A DNA stretch of 36,185 bases from Verrucomicrobiota bacterium. GTDB lineage: Bacteria > Verrucomicrobiota > Verrucomicrobiia > Limisphaerales > UBA8199. Made by a program: the position numbers and the translations under genes. Each line of letters starts with the position of its first letter. The stretch's first letter is position 1. Location of the stretch: positions 1-36,185 of the forward strand of contig JARKQH010000339.1 in assembly GCA_029974925.1 (NCBI GenBank), written 5' to 3'. Below the pieces are notes generated by a model. The model did not search any database. It worked only from the letters and a program-made list of their open reading frames with translations, and was not told the DNA's origin. Positions 1-8,372 of this stretch are shown piece by piece.

Positions 1-42
1 GAAGTGTTTGCGTTGCCGACCCAGGCGACGGCGTTTCAGTAG
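1..42 (+). CDS. Possible 3' end of a gene entering from the left edge
   Basis: Frame 1 is open from the first base and stops at TAG (40-42), giving only 13 residues (EVFALPTQATAFQ). The next recognisable gene begins far downstream on the other strand, so this may be the tail of a gene lying to the left. It is too short to identify, and a chance open stretch of this length is common. Low confidence. Confidence 0.2.
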   Translation, partial: EVFALPTQATAFQ

Positions 43-366
43 CGGGAGCGGATCCTCCAAACCACCCCCAACCGGCCCGTCACGGACCCGGGTCGAGGGG
101 GCGGTGTCGTTACGGGAGGGAAAAGTGCCTGGATTTTTCGGCGCGGTGAGCAATTGGTGCCGTCCGCGCTCCACCAAATCGCCCTTTGCCCTGCTGCTGG
201 CCGCCTTTGCTGGACGGAAATCACACCAACCAGCGGTGGCGCATCCTTATCCGCCGATTTGGGAAGGTGAAAAAACGGCCGCGGCCCCCTGCCATGGCCC
301 TCCGACCGGGCTGGCATTTCATTGACCGCCCTTCGTTTCATGCACGCCCACCGCCCGGCAACAAAA
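43..366. other. Intergenic stretch, nothing recognised
   Basis: This stretch of about 320 bases has open frames on both strands, but their translations are Arg/Pro-rich, low-complexity and without recognisable motifs, as expected for non-coding GC-rich DNA. I see no tRNA-like cloverleaf or repeat. It lies downstream of the terminator of the minus-strand Ig/LamG gene. Confidence 0.5.
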
Positions 367-391
367 GAGGCCGGGAGCAACTCCCGGCCTC
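361..391 (-). terminator. Intrinsic terminator of the Ig/LamG gene
   Basis: A perfect 11-bp stem (GAGGCCGGGAG / CTCCCGGCCTC) with a 3-nt loop occupies 367-391. Read on the minus strand it is followed by TTTTGT (361-366), the classical Rho-independent arrangement. It begins about 33 nt after the stop codon of the upstream minus-strand gene. The plus-strand side has no T-run, so it works in one direction. Confidence 0.85.
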
Positions 392-423
392 ATGGTGGTG
401 TGTTGGGTTCCCGTCAACGGTTG

Positions 424-3400
424 CTATTGGGCGCGAGCGCGGAAGAACTGCATGGCTCCTGACGGGATGTAGAGACACGGGCTGGGTCCCAGATCCGTGT
501 AACCGCTGCCCACGTTGGCCGAGCCCTGGACTGTCGCGGATACCGGCGTGGTCGTGAGGCTGTAGCCGGCGGCGGGAGCGGCATCGAAGTTCAGGCGCAG
601 CACCAAGGCCGCGTCATCCACCACCGCCCCGGTCATCACCTGGGCGATTTCCGTGGCATCCAGCAGGCGGTTGTAGAACCGGACGTCGTCCAGTCCACCA
701 TTGAGTTTCTTCCAATAAGTGTCACGGGATTTGCCCAGCAACACGGACATGTTTGCCGGCCAGTACCAGGCCTTGGCATTGGCGCTGCTGTTGTCCTGCA
801 TGCCGTCAACGTAGATAATCACCGGTTCGCCCACCCCCTGCATGTAGCTCACCGCCACATGATGCCATTTCCCATCGTTGATGGGGGTGATGCCGGAGAA
901 GGGATTGGCCCCGCTGGGATTGGCCTGGAAAAACACCGTGCCCGCCGTCGCATACAGGCCGTCGTTGATGCCGATGATCGTGCCACTGCCACTGCCGCCG
1001 GTGTCGCGGCGATCCATGACCATGGCCGCCTCGCTGCCCGTGCCGGAGAAGTCCGCGACCCGGACCCAGAAGCAAATGGTGCCGCTGGTCGAATTCAATT
1101 CCGGATACGCGCGCACGCTGACCTGGTCGCCTTCGGTCGCATTGAACTGCATCACCCCCGAGCGGGTGGCCGTGCCGTCATTGTCGGTCGCCGCCCAGGT
1201 CGCGCCCAGGTTCAGACCATGGACCGGGCCGGCGCTCGGTTTGGCGTTCACCACGATGTCGGAGGCGGCAGCCATGGCGATCTTCAGCTCGACGCCGGCC
1301 AGTGTGTGTTGCTTGACCTGGGTCGGGCTCAAGGCGTAATTGTAGAAGGCCACCTCATCCACCAGGCCGTTCCACGGACGGGAGAAGCCGGTCGGGGCGC
1401 CAATGCGGAAGGCGACCGCCGGATTCGGTTGGTAACCCGGCGCGGCCACCGGCCCATACTGGACACCGTTGACATAGAGATAGGCGGAGGCGCCATCATA
1501 CACGCCAACGATATGCTGCCACTCGGTGCTGCTGGCCCCGCCAGAGACCGTGGCAATATATCCGGAAAGGTTGCCCAGGCGGAACTGCCATCCCGAGCCG
1601 CCGTTGAGATAGAAGAGGTAGCCAGCCCGCCCTGAATTGATATCCAGAGACGACAGCGGGCTGAACAGGTCGCTGGGGATGCCATTGGCCTTGACCCACA
1701 GCTCGACTGAAAACGCGCCCGATGGATTCAGGGCCGGAGTGTAAGGCACGTCCGCATAGGTTGTGGGCGTGGCCAGGACCCAGCCCGAATTCGGGAAGTT
1801 CACCGCCGTGCTGGCGGCGGAAATCCCGGGCTGACCCAAGGCAACCGCCCCGACGTACGAACCGTGGTTGACTCCCCAACTGTCCTCCAAGGCGGTGCCC
1901 GAGGTTTCATCCAGTCGCCAGTAGCTGACCGGATTGTCCGCCAGCACCGCGCCCACGTAACCCGTCGTCGGAACGGGCAGAACGGTCAGATGCGCGCTCT
2001 GGCTGTTGGCGCTTCCGACCGGATTGCTCACCGTGACCGAATAGTCGGCTTCATCCGCCGCGGTCAGGCCCGTCAAGGTCAGTGTCGTGGTGGTGGCGCC
2101 CGGGATGGGGGAGCCGTTCTTGTTCCACTGGTAGCTGAGCTGGCCGCCGTAACCCAAGGCGGAGAAGGTGGCGGTGCGCCCCAGGTACGCCGTCCGCGAA
2201 GTGGGTTGCTGGATGATTGTCGGCTGGATGAACGAGACCACGGTGACGGTTGCCGCAAGGCTGGTGGCGGTGCCGTAGGCGTTGGTGACCACCAGGTCGT
2301 AAACGCCCGAGTCTTCCACGACCGCGCCGGATTTGGCATAAGTGGCAGTCGTCGCGCCCGAAATGGGGGCGCCGTCCTTGCGCCATTGGTATCCCAGATT
2401 GGGCACGCCGAACGCCTCCGCGCTCAGCGTGAACGATTCGCCATTGAACACCGGGGCACCCGGCCCTTTGGGCTGCACCACGACCACCGGCTTGTCGGTG
2501 ACAATGAACCCTGCGAGGCAGCCGCGGGTCAGCGTATCCGGCACCCGAATCGAGGTCAGTGTGATTGAATCATTCGTCAACACGCTGCTGCTGCTGCTGA
2601 CCGCCGCCTTGCCAACATAGCCCTCCCGGGCGAGGAAGAGCGGCCCGTAAGTCAGCGTTTCAGTGACGGCCGTGAGGTCGTCGGTGAGCGTGACCGTGTT
2701 GAAGTTGGTGGCGTTGTCCGAGGCGGCAATGGTCTTGACCACATACTTGTCAAAGCCCACCACGGTCTTGAGTCCGGTGATCTGCACGGAGTAGCCCATC
2801 CCGCCGTCATCCAAATAGGCAAAATTGACCTGCTCATTGCCGGGTGTCAGGTCGCCGGGCAGGCCGCCCACCCAGTAGGTGTTGTTGCAGCTCCAAACCA
2901 GCGTGTAAAGGCCCGGGCCGGCCGGATACATCTCGTAACCCGTCGCCGTTGGGGGGGTGACCTGCCAGCGGCTGGGATGAACGCCATAGGCGATGTCCGT
3001 CACGGCCGGGGCAAACGGCGTGCCGCTGTAATTGTGCGAAAAACTGACCCCCAGCGACAGGGTGGCGCCAACCGCGGCTTTCGCCTCAACCACCAGCACG
3101 CACGCCGTGCTGTTGGTGGAACCGGACGGACTGGTCGCGGTCACCGTGTAGCTCCCGGAATCCGCCACCGTCAGCCCGGCCAACTCCAGAGTATTCTCCG
3201 TCTTGCCGGCCAGCGGTGTGCCATTCTTGTTCCACTGGTAGGTCACGTTGCAGCCGATGGCCGAGGCGGTCAAGGTGGCCGATTCGCCCTCGGTCCGGAG
3301 GATGGACGCCACCGGTTGGGTGGTGAACAGCGGAATGGTCACCGGCGTAATGCTGAACGTAACGTCAGCCGTTTCCCCCCACCCTGCACTATGGCCGTAT

Positions 3401-3942
3401 TTGAAAATCACATACTTCCCCGCATCGGCCGGTGTCGCCACATAGGTCAGCGGTTGGATCGCGTCCTTGGCTGGCGGAGTCCACCAGGTGGCATACGGGC
3501 CGAGGGCTTTGCCGACCGCGTCGAGCGTCGCCACCGCCACCCGCGTCGCCGGGTTGGCCCCGTCCCAAAGAATGATCTCCCGCAGGTAGCTGTAACCCTC
3601 GAACCGCATGCAGTTGGCTTCGATCGTGATAATGTCCCCACAGTTGATGGGCGCCGCCATGTAGTTGTACTCGAGCGCAGCCTGTGTGTTTCCGGCCGCG
3701 GTGGGGTTGCCCCAAAAAACGCTTTCCGTGGCGCCAGCATTGCCGGAAGTCCCCACCCCGAGGTTACTCCCCGGTGTTCCGTACACCGCCGTCCACCCTC
3801 GGGCCTGGAATTCTGCCAGGGTGCCTCCCGCCGGGTACGCGGCAGTATCGAAGTTGTCAGTGAATACCACTGCCCCGTAACTGGCCGTGGTCAATAAGGC
3901 AGCGGCCAGGAATCCGCCGCTGATGCTTGCGAGTCTTTTCAT
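424..3942 (-). CDS. Large exported Ig-like / LamG (concanavalin-A-like) domain protein
   Basis: This 1172-residue protein is predicted to be exported. It has a signal peptide (MKRLASISGG then a hydrophobic stretch, likely cleaved near residues 22-23). An uncharacterised beta-rich region follows (about 24-200). Three Ig-like domains lie near 205-285, 490-570 and 575-655, each with the YQW(N/R)K(N/D)G strand and a D-S-G-x-Y or D-x-A-D-Y core. Two LamG/jelly-roll domains lie near 665-885 (opening with SYWRLDE) and 905-1105 (with KWHHVAVSY and LDDVRFYNR). Residues 290-490 are unassigned. No PEP-CTERM, LPXTG or Por sorting tail is visible. Such architectures usually bind carbohydrate or mediate adhesion; no catalytic domain is seen. 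The ATG start is supported by the signal peptide; the Shine-Dalgarno is weak (AGAAGAGAGA). It is monocistronic with its own terminator. Confidence 0.9.
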   Translation of the reverse strand: MKRLASISGGFLAAALLTTASYGAVVFTDNFDTAAYPAGGTLAEFQARGWTAVYGTPGSNLGVGTSGNAGATESVFWGNPTAAGNTQAALEYNYMAAPINCGDIITIEANCMRFEGYSYLREIILWDGANPATRVAVATLDAVGKALGPYATWWTPPAKDAIQPLTYVATPADAGKYVIFKYGHSAGWGETADVTFSITPVTIPLFTTQPVASILRTEGESATLTASAIGCNVTYQWNKNGTPLAGKTENTLELAGLTVADSGSYTVTATSPSGSTNSTACVLVVEAKAAVGATLSLGVSFSHNYSGTPFAPAVTDIAYGVHPSRWQVTPPTATGYEMYPAGPGLYTLVWSCNNTYWVGGLPGDLTPGNEQVNFAYLDDGGMGYSVQITGLKTVVGFDKYVVKTIAASDNATNFNTVTLTDDLTAVTETLTYGPLFLAREGYVGKAAVSSSSSVLTNDSITLTSIRVPDTLTRGCLAGFIVTDKPVVVVQPKGPGAPVFNGESFTLSAEAFGVPNLGYQWRKDGAPISGATTATYAKSGAVVEDSGVYDLVVTNAYGTATSLAATVTVVSFIQPTIIQQPTSRTAYLGRTATFSALGYGGQLSYQWNKNGSPIPGATTTTLTLTGLTAADEADYSVTVSNPVGSANSQSAHLTVLPVPTTGYVGAVLADNPVSYWRLDETSGTALEDSWGVNHGSYVGAVALGQPGISAASTAVNFPNSGWVLATPTTYADVPYTPALNPSGAFSVELWVKANGIPSDLFSPLSSLDINSGRAGYLFYLNGGSGWQFRLGNLSGYIATVSGGASSTEWQHIVGVYDGASAYLYVNGVQYGPVAAPGYQPNPAVAFRIGAPTGFSRPWNGLVDEVAFYNYALSPTQVKQHTLAGVELKIAMAAASDIVVNAKPSAGPVHGLNLGATWAATDNDGTATRSGVMQFNATEGDQVSVRAYPELNSTSGTICFWVRVADFSGTGSEAAMVMDRRDTGGSGSGTIIGINDGLYATAGTVFFQANPSGANPFSGITPINDGKWHHVAVSYMQGVGEPVIIYVDGMQDNSSANAKAWYWPANMSVLLGKSRDTYWKKLNGGLDDVRFYNRLLDATEIAQVMTGAVVDDAALVLRLNFDAAPAAGYSLTTTPVSATVQGSANVGSGYTDLGPSPCLYIPSGAMQFFRARAQ

Positions 3943-4178
3943 GGTACAATCGTTCTGTTCTATCTCTCTTCTCCGTCCAAACCGCTGGGTCAGCGGATGG
4001 ATTCTTTGGCTTCAAGCCTGACGGGTCTTCGGCGGGTTGAATATCCCTGAAAACAGGGATTTTGATGGGGGCGGGGTCAGAGAAGGTTGGGGGGCCGGCC
4101 GAACGCAAGGGAACCCGGCCAGGACCCCGGGTGTTCGCCGGCGAGCCGGGATTGCCGCGGGCCTGGAAGACTAATGCC

Positions 4179-4619
4179 TCACGGCTCCGCTTGTTTCCCA
4201 ATCTGAAAGCACGCCCTGACTGTTTCTGGAATCGCGCAGGGTTTCCCGGTTCGGGCGTTGACGAAAACCCAATCGGTCTCCCCTTGGGCGAGGAGTTTGC
4301 CATCGGATTTCCGTATAAACCGATAACGTCGCAGCGAGCGGACGCGTTCCACCGTGGCGACCCAAGTGATGGCCTCGAGGCAATCCCCGGCAAAAGCCGG
4401 GCTTAGATATTCGACGCGATGGGCGCGGACCACCCACGTGCACCCCACCGACCGCATGGCGGCGCTTCCCCCGGTGGCTTCCGAGTGCCGGATCGCCACC
4501 TCCTGCATCCAGCGCACATACTCGACATTGTTAACATGCCCGTTCTGGTCAATCGCGCTCTGGGGAACGTGGATGACCTGGCGAAACAACACGCCGTCGC
4601 AAGGTTTGTCTGCGGTCAT
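4179..4619 (-). CDS. Acyl-CoA thioesterase, hotdog fold (4HBT/YbgC-like)
   Basis: A 146-residue cytoplasmic thioesterase of the 4-hydroxybenzoyl-CoA thioesterase/YbgC type, expected to hydrolyse an acyl-CoA or acyl-ACP thioester. The family signature is clear: D24-Q-N-G-H-V-N-N near the N-terminus, with D24 the likely catalytic Asp, followed by the long hotdog helix (YVRWMQEVAIRHSEA). Later strands (HRVEYLSPAFAGD, RRYRFIRKSDGKLLAQGETDWVFVN) match the fold, and the length is typical. The frame stays open upstream to 4820, but that extension has no family similarity. The ATG at 4617-4619 is preceded by GGAAGG at a good distance, so I chose it. It is divergent from the alpha/beta hydrolase at 4808. 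The physiological substrate cannot be read from the sequence. Confidence 0.88.
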   Translation of the reverse strand: MTADKPCDGVLFRQVIHVPQSAIDQNGHVNNVEYVRWMQEVAIRHSEATGGSAAMRSVGCTWVVRAHRVEYLSPAFAGDCLEAITWVATVERVRSLRRYRFIRKSDGKLLAQGETDWVFVNARTGKPCAIPETVRACFQIGKQAEP

Positions 4620-4807
4620 AATCGTCAACCTTCCGTCTTTCCGGGTCTGCCCGCTCGCGGGCGCCTCCCATCCCGTTCCGCGCCCAGGGCATTTCATCAT
4701 GCCGGCCTTGAAAAGGCAATGTCTGGCCGGGACCTGGCGTTTCGTCCAGTTCCGCTTCCCCTGCTTCCTTTCTTGCGCAGTGCGTTCGCTTTGGAAATAG
4801 TGACTCC

Positions 4808-5725
4808 ATGAAATTGCCACGAGTGATTCGTCGTTTGTTCATCTTTCTTGTGGCGTTATTCCTCCTTCTGGCCGCGACCGTTGGCGGCCTGTGGGTCTAT
4901 TTCCATCCCCGCCATCACTACCAGTCCGGCATTGTCTATAGTCAGCGACAGGGACGGGACCTGACCTTGGACGTCGTGCGGCCCGCGCATCCCAATGGCA
5001 TTGGCATCCTGCTGCTGGTCAGTGGCGGTTGGAAATCGCATCCGGACTCGTTCCGACCCTGGATTGCCGCTCCGCTGCTCCGGCGCGGCTACACGATCTT
5101 CCCCGTCTATCACATCTCGCAGCCTCAAGCCACGATCATGGAAATCGCCGAGGACATGCACCGCGCCGTTCGGTTTGTGCGGCACCATGCCCGCCAATAC
5201 GGGGTGGACCCGAATCGCCTGGGGGTCACCGGCGGCAGCGCCGGCGGGCATCTGAGCCTTCTGCTGGCCACCCGCGGCGCTCCCGGTCCAGCCGAGGCCC
5301 CGGACCCCGTGGACCACGAGAGCAGCGCCGTCCAGGCCGTTGCCATCTTTTATCCGGTCACCGACCTCCTGAACCTGGGCAGTTCGACCGAGAACCCCGG
5401 CGATGGCGGGCCGCCCAAGAGCTTTGTCAAAGGCTTCGGGCCGGAGGCAACCAATCTGGCGGTCTGGAAAGTGATTGGGCGGGAGCTCTCGCCGATTTAT
5501 TATGTGACTTCGAACCTGCCGCCCTGCCTCATTTTCCATGGTGACGCCGACACGTTGGTCCCACTGGATCAATCCCAACGATTTCAAGCCGAGGCCGCCA
5601 AAGTCGGCGCCACGGTCGAGCTGGTGGTTCATCCTGGCGGACGCCACGGTTGGCCCACCATGCTCTGGGATATAAGACGCTTCGCGGACTGGTTCGACCG
5701 GTATCTGCAACCGTCGGGGCGCTGA
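4808..5725 (+). CDS. Membrane-anchored alpha/beta hydrolase (esterase/acetylesterase-like)
   Basis: A 305-residue serine hydrolase with an N-terminal hydrophobic segment (about residues 10-32) that should anchor it facing the periplasm. The alpha/beta-hydrolase catalytic set is visible: nucleophile elbow GGSAGGH with S144, acid D248 in HGDADTLVP, and H280 in GGRHGW. The family's oxyanion HGGG is degenerate (VSGGW at about 71-75). The closest recognisable class is the BD-FAE/acetylxylan-esterase-like group, so an ester on a sugar or other small molecule is plausible, but the substrate is unknown. It lies 27 bp upstream of a second hydrolase of the same architecture, suggesting a tandem duplication and co-transcription. 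It shares a 188-bp divergent upstream region with the thioesterase gene. Confidence 0.87.
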   Translation: MKLPRVIRRLFIFLVALFLLLAATVGGLWVYFHPRHHYQSGIVYSQRQGRDLTLDVVRPAHPNGIGILLLVSGGWKSHPDSFRPWIAAPLLRRGYTIFPVYHISQPQATIMEIAEDMHRAVRFVRHHARQYGVDPNRLGVTGGSAGGHLSLLLATRGAPGPAEAPDPVDHESSAVQAVAIFYPVTDLLNLGSSTENPGDGGPPKSFVKGFGPEATNLAVWKVIGRELSPIYYVTSNLPPCLIFHGDADTLVPLDQSQRFQAEAAKVGATVELVVHPGGRHGWPTMLWDIRRFADWFDRYLQPSGR

Positions 5726-5752
5726 GCCCTGCGGAAACTCCGGCTTTTACCT

Positions 5753-6664
5753 ATGAAACATACCCTCAAACTCCTTGTCGTGGCTGGATTGGCAGCCCTG
5801 ATTCCCGGCCCAGTTGGCTTCGCTCAGGACACTCCAGGACTTCCTTACGAGCAGAAAATGGACGTGGTCTATGGCGAAGTGCACGGCACCGGCCTTTTGA
5901 TGGACGTCTTTACCCCCAAAGGCGCCTCCAATGGCCTTGGAATCATTGATGTGGTTAGCGGGGCTTACTCCTCCGACCGCCGCAAAATCCGCGACCACAT
6001 CCTGGCTCAGGTCTATTCCATCCTTTGCGGACGGGGTTACACCGTCTTTGCCGTCCGCCCCGGCTCGCGCTCCAAGTACACGGTTCCCGAAATGGAGGCG
6101 CACGTCAAAATGGCCATTCGCCACGTCAAAGAACGGGCTGGCGATTACAAAATTGATCCCGACCGTTTGGGGTTGACCGGCGCATCCGCGGGCGGACATC
6201 TCGCCGCCCTGGCCGCCGTGACTCCCGAGCCCGGAAATCCGGATGCCAAAACCCCGGAACTGCGGCGAGATACTTCAGTGAAGGCGGTGTCGGTCTTCTT
6301 TCCCCCCACCGACTTCCTGGATTGGGATGGCAAGCCGGCGGACTTTGAGAAACTCGGGGACCTGCTGTTTGTGGCGGGCATCAAAGATCGGTCCGAAGAG
6401 GCCATCAAAGAAGGAGCCCTCCGCATCTCACCGGCGCGGCTGGTGAAAACCAAGCCGGTTCCATTCCTGATCTTTCACGGGGATGCCGATCCGCTGGTGC
6501 CGCTCCAGCAGTCGCAGAAACTGGTGGCGGCGCTGAAAGCCGCCGGGGGTTCGGCCGAACTGATTGTAAAACCGGGGGGTGGACACCCTTGGCTCACCCT
6601 GCCGGACGAAGTCAAAGTCATGGCCGACTGGTTTGACCAGCGCCTGGCCAGGCCCGCTCCTTGA
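5753..6664 (+). CDS. Exported alpha/beta hydrolase, paralogue of the preceding gene
   Basis: A 303-residue serine hydrolase with a cleavable signal peptide (MKHTLKLLVVAGLAALIPGP, likely processed near VGFAQ). The catalytic set aligns with its neighbour: S145 in GASAGGH, D246 in HGDADPLVP and H278 in GGGHPW. Shared landmarks are the RGYTVF strand, the IDPDRLGLTGASAGGH block and the terminal DWFDQRL helix, so the two genes are tandem paralogues. Unlike the first copy, this one looks soluble and periplasmic rather than membrane-anchored. It is expected to be an esterase/lipase of the BD-FAE type; the substrate is not deducible. It ends 33 bp before the convergent PqaA-like gene. Confidence 0.87.
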   Translation: MKHTLKLLVVAGLAALIPGPVGFAQDTPGLPYEQKMDVVYGEVHGTGLLMDVFTPKGASNGLGIIDVVSGAYSSDRRKIRDHILAQVYSILCGRGYTVFAVRPGSRSKYTVPEMEAHVKMAIRHVKERAGDYKIDPDRLGLTGASAGGHLAALAAVTPEPGNPDAKTPELRRDTSVKAVSVFFPPTDFLDWDGKPADFEKLGDLLFVAGIKDRSEEAIKEGALRISPARLVKTKPVPFLIFHGDADPLVPLQQSQKLVAALKAAGGSAELIVKPGGGHPWLTLPDEVKVMADWFDQRLARPAP

Positions 6665-6697
6665 CCTGAGGGCGGCAGCGCCCGGGCTGACCCGCGG

Positions 6698-8176
6698 CTA
6701 TTTCGGCGGGCGGCCTGGCGGCACGAACTTGTGCGGAAGCACGTCCGGGACGACGCGCACTTGGGTTGTGAACTTGAAGGGAGGCGATTGCGGCGCGCTG
6801 GGAAAAGTCAGTTCCGCAAAGAACGCCGTCCAGCCCTTGGGCGGCGGCGCCACTTTGGCCACATAAACCCCTCCGCCCTCATCCTTGATCGGGGAAGATC
6901 GCCAGACCGGACCGAGGGTATCGAGCCGGAAATCCCGCGCCTGGGGGTTCGTCGCCTGCCAGAGCGTGACGGCGCTGGGCGTGGTCAGGCTTTTCACGCG
7001 GATGCCACCGTCCGCCTCGAGGGTCCAGCTAAACTGCGGCAACGGAGTCTGGTTCAGGATCGCGCTGAAACAGGCCTGTAACGTCTCATAGGCATCCGAG
7101 CCCTTCAACGAATGGTCCGCGTTGGGAACGTAGCGGAGATATTTCACGCCCGGCAAATCGTCAAAATAGAATTGCGACGAATCGGGCACAAAGAACTGGT
7201 CGCCGGACGCGTTAAAGATGAATTTCGGCATCGTCAGCCGCTGGCGGTAGCTATACGGGTCTTCGATCTTCATCAGCGCCGCGAATTCCGGCGTGCCCGC
7301 CCAGTCCATGATGCGAAAGGCGGTGTAGTCGCCGATGGCCGGAGCCCAGAAGCCATAGGCGCCGTAGTGGTGTCTCAACGACGCCTCGACATTCAGGACG
7401 TCAATCACGATCGGGACAATCGCCACCACCCGCTTGTCCACCGCCGCCGTGGTCCAGGTGGTCCAGCCGCGTTTGGACCCCCCGGCCACCACGAACGAGT
7501 CAACCTTGACCGCCCCGCCTTCCGCGCTGCCGCAAAAGGCGGTGGTGGTGTCCATCGCCCGAACGGCCGCTTTGGTCATCGGCAGCCGGGCCGGCCATTT
7601 CTTGTCCCCGGTGCGCAGGAACTTGTCCCAGGTATAAGCAATCAACGAGTCCTCCTTGCGGCCCTCGGATTCGCCGGCAAACACCAGGGGTTGGTTCGGC
7701 ACCATTTTGAGCTCGACCACCACCGCCTTGGTGGCCTGGGCCACTCGCGCCAGGTTGGCGTCCGGCGCCTTGGGCGGATTCCCGTTGTTGGCGCCGCCCC
7801 CGATGAACAGCAGCGCGGTGGAGGAGGCGACGGTTTCAGGCCGGACGATGTTGACCCAATGCTTCCACAGCGGCCGGTCCACCTCCTGGGAGGTCAGCCA
7901 TGCCTGGGAGGTCATCTCGAGCAGGTAGGCGGTGACATCCTTGCCCCGGATCGTGTTGACCAAACGGTAACTGTAGTTGGTGTCCGGCGCGGCCACATAC
8001 TCGTCCAGCGCCGTGCGTTCGTCCAATGCCGGCCGGACCGCTTGCGCCCCGCCGGCAGACTCGGGGCTCGAGACATCGCGGGACTTGGAACAGCCACCGA
8101 GGGCCAGCCCGAAAACGAGAAGGCCGTAGCCGGACAGGGTCTTCAGTGCGGGCAGGGAATGACTTGGGTTGCGCAT
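6698..8176 (-). CDS. PhoPQ-activated pathogenicity-related (PqaA-like) lipoprotein
   Basis: A 492-residue protein of the PhoPQ-activated pathogenicity-related family (PqaA type), an alpha/beta-hydrolase-fold group. Its N-terminus carries a lipobox (LALGGC, Cys29), so it is predicted to be a lipoprotein. Family landmarks include the N-terminal DEYVAAPDTNYSYRLV block, the W..Q..DRPLWKHW region, the GGSKRGWTTW nucleophile region, and KFIFNASGDQFFVPDSS and PNADHSLKG, which would supply the acid and His. A C-terminal beta domain follows (about 390-490). The family name comes from a Salmonella gene; no PhoPQ genes are present here, and hydrolysis of an unknown substrate is the safest inference. It is convergent with the tandem hydrolases. 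Confidence 0.85.
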   Translation of the reverse strand: MRNPSHSLPALKTLSGYGLLVFGLALGGCSKSRDVSSPESAGGAQAVRPALDERTALDEYVAAPDTNYSYRLVNTIRGKDVTAYLLEMTSQAWLTSQEVDRPLWKHWVNIVRPETVASSTALLFIGGGANNGNPPKAPDANLARVAQATKAVVVELKMVPNQPLVFAGESEGRKEDSLIAYTWDKFLRTGDKKWPARLPMTKAAVRAMDTTTAFCGSAEGGAVKVDSFVVAGGSKRGWTTWTTAAVDKRVVAIVPIVIDVLNVEASLRHHYGAYGFWAPAIGDYTAFRIMDWAGTPEFAALMKIEDPYSYRQRLTMPKFIFNASGDQFFVPDSSQFYFDDLPGVKYLRYVPNADHSLKGSDAYETLQACFSAILNQTPLPQFSWTLEADGGIRVKSLTTPSAVTLWQATNPQARDFRLDTLGPVWRSSPIKDEGGGVYVAKVAPPPKGWTAFFAELTFPSAPQSPPFKFTTQVRVVPDVLPHKFVPPGRPPK

Positions 8177-8372
8177 AATGCAGGGTGGATTTGTCAGGTT
8201 GTCGGCAGCATGCTGCCAGCACAGGAACCCATTTCGACGCCTAAGTCAAGGGGGTTTGGGAACGAGCCTCCGGCAGCCAGGTGTTGCAGCGCCGCCCCTC
8301 CGCCGCGTCCCGTTTGGCCGGCTTTGTCTGAGCAGCCGGCCGCACCCGGCCCGGTTTCGGGAGGCGCCGCCC

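Noticed and set aside
4620-4820. Upstream extension of the thioesterase to a start at 4820.
   Set aside because: The additional 67 residues resemble no hotdog protein, and a good Shine-Dalgarno sits before the ATG at 4619.
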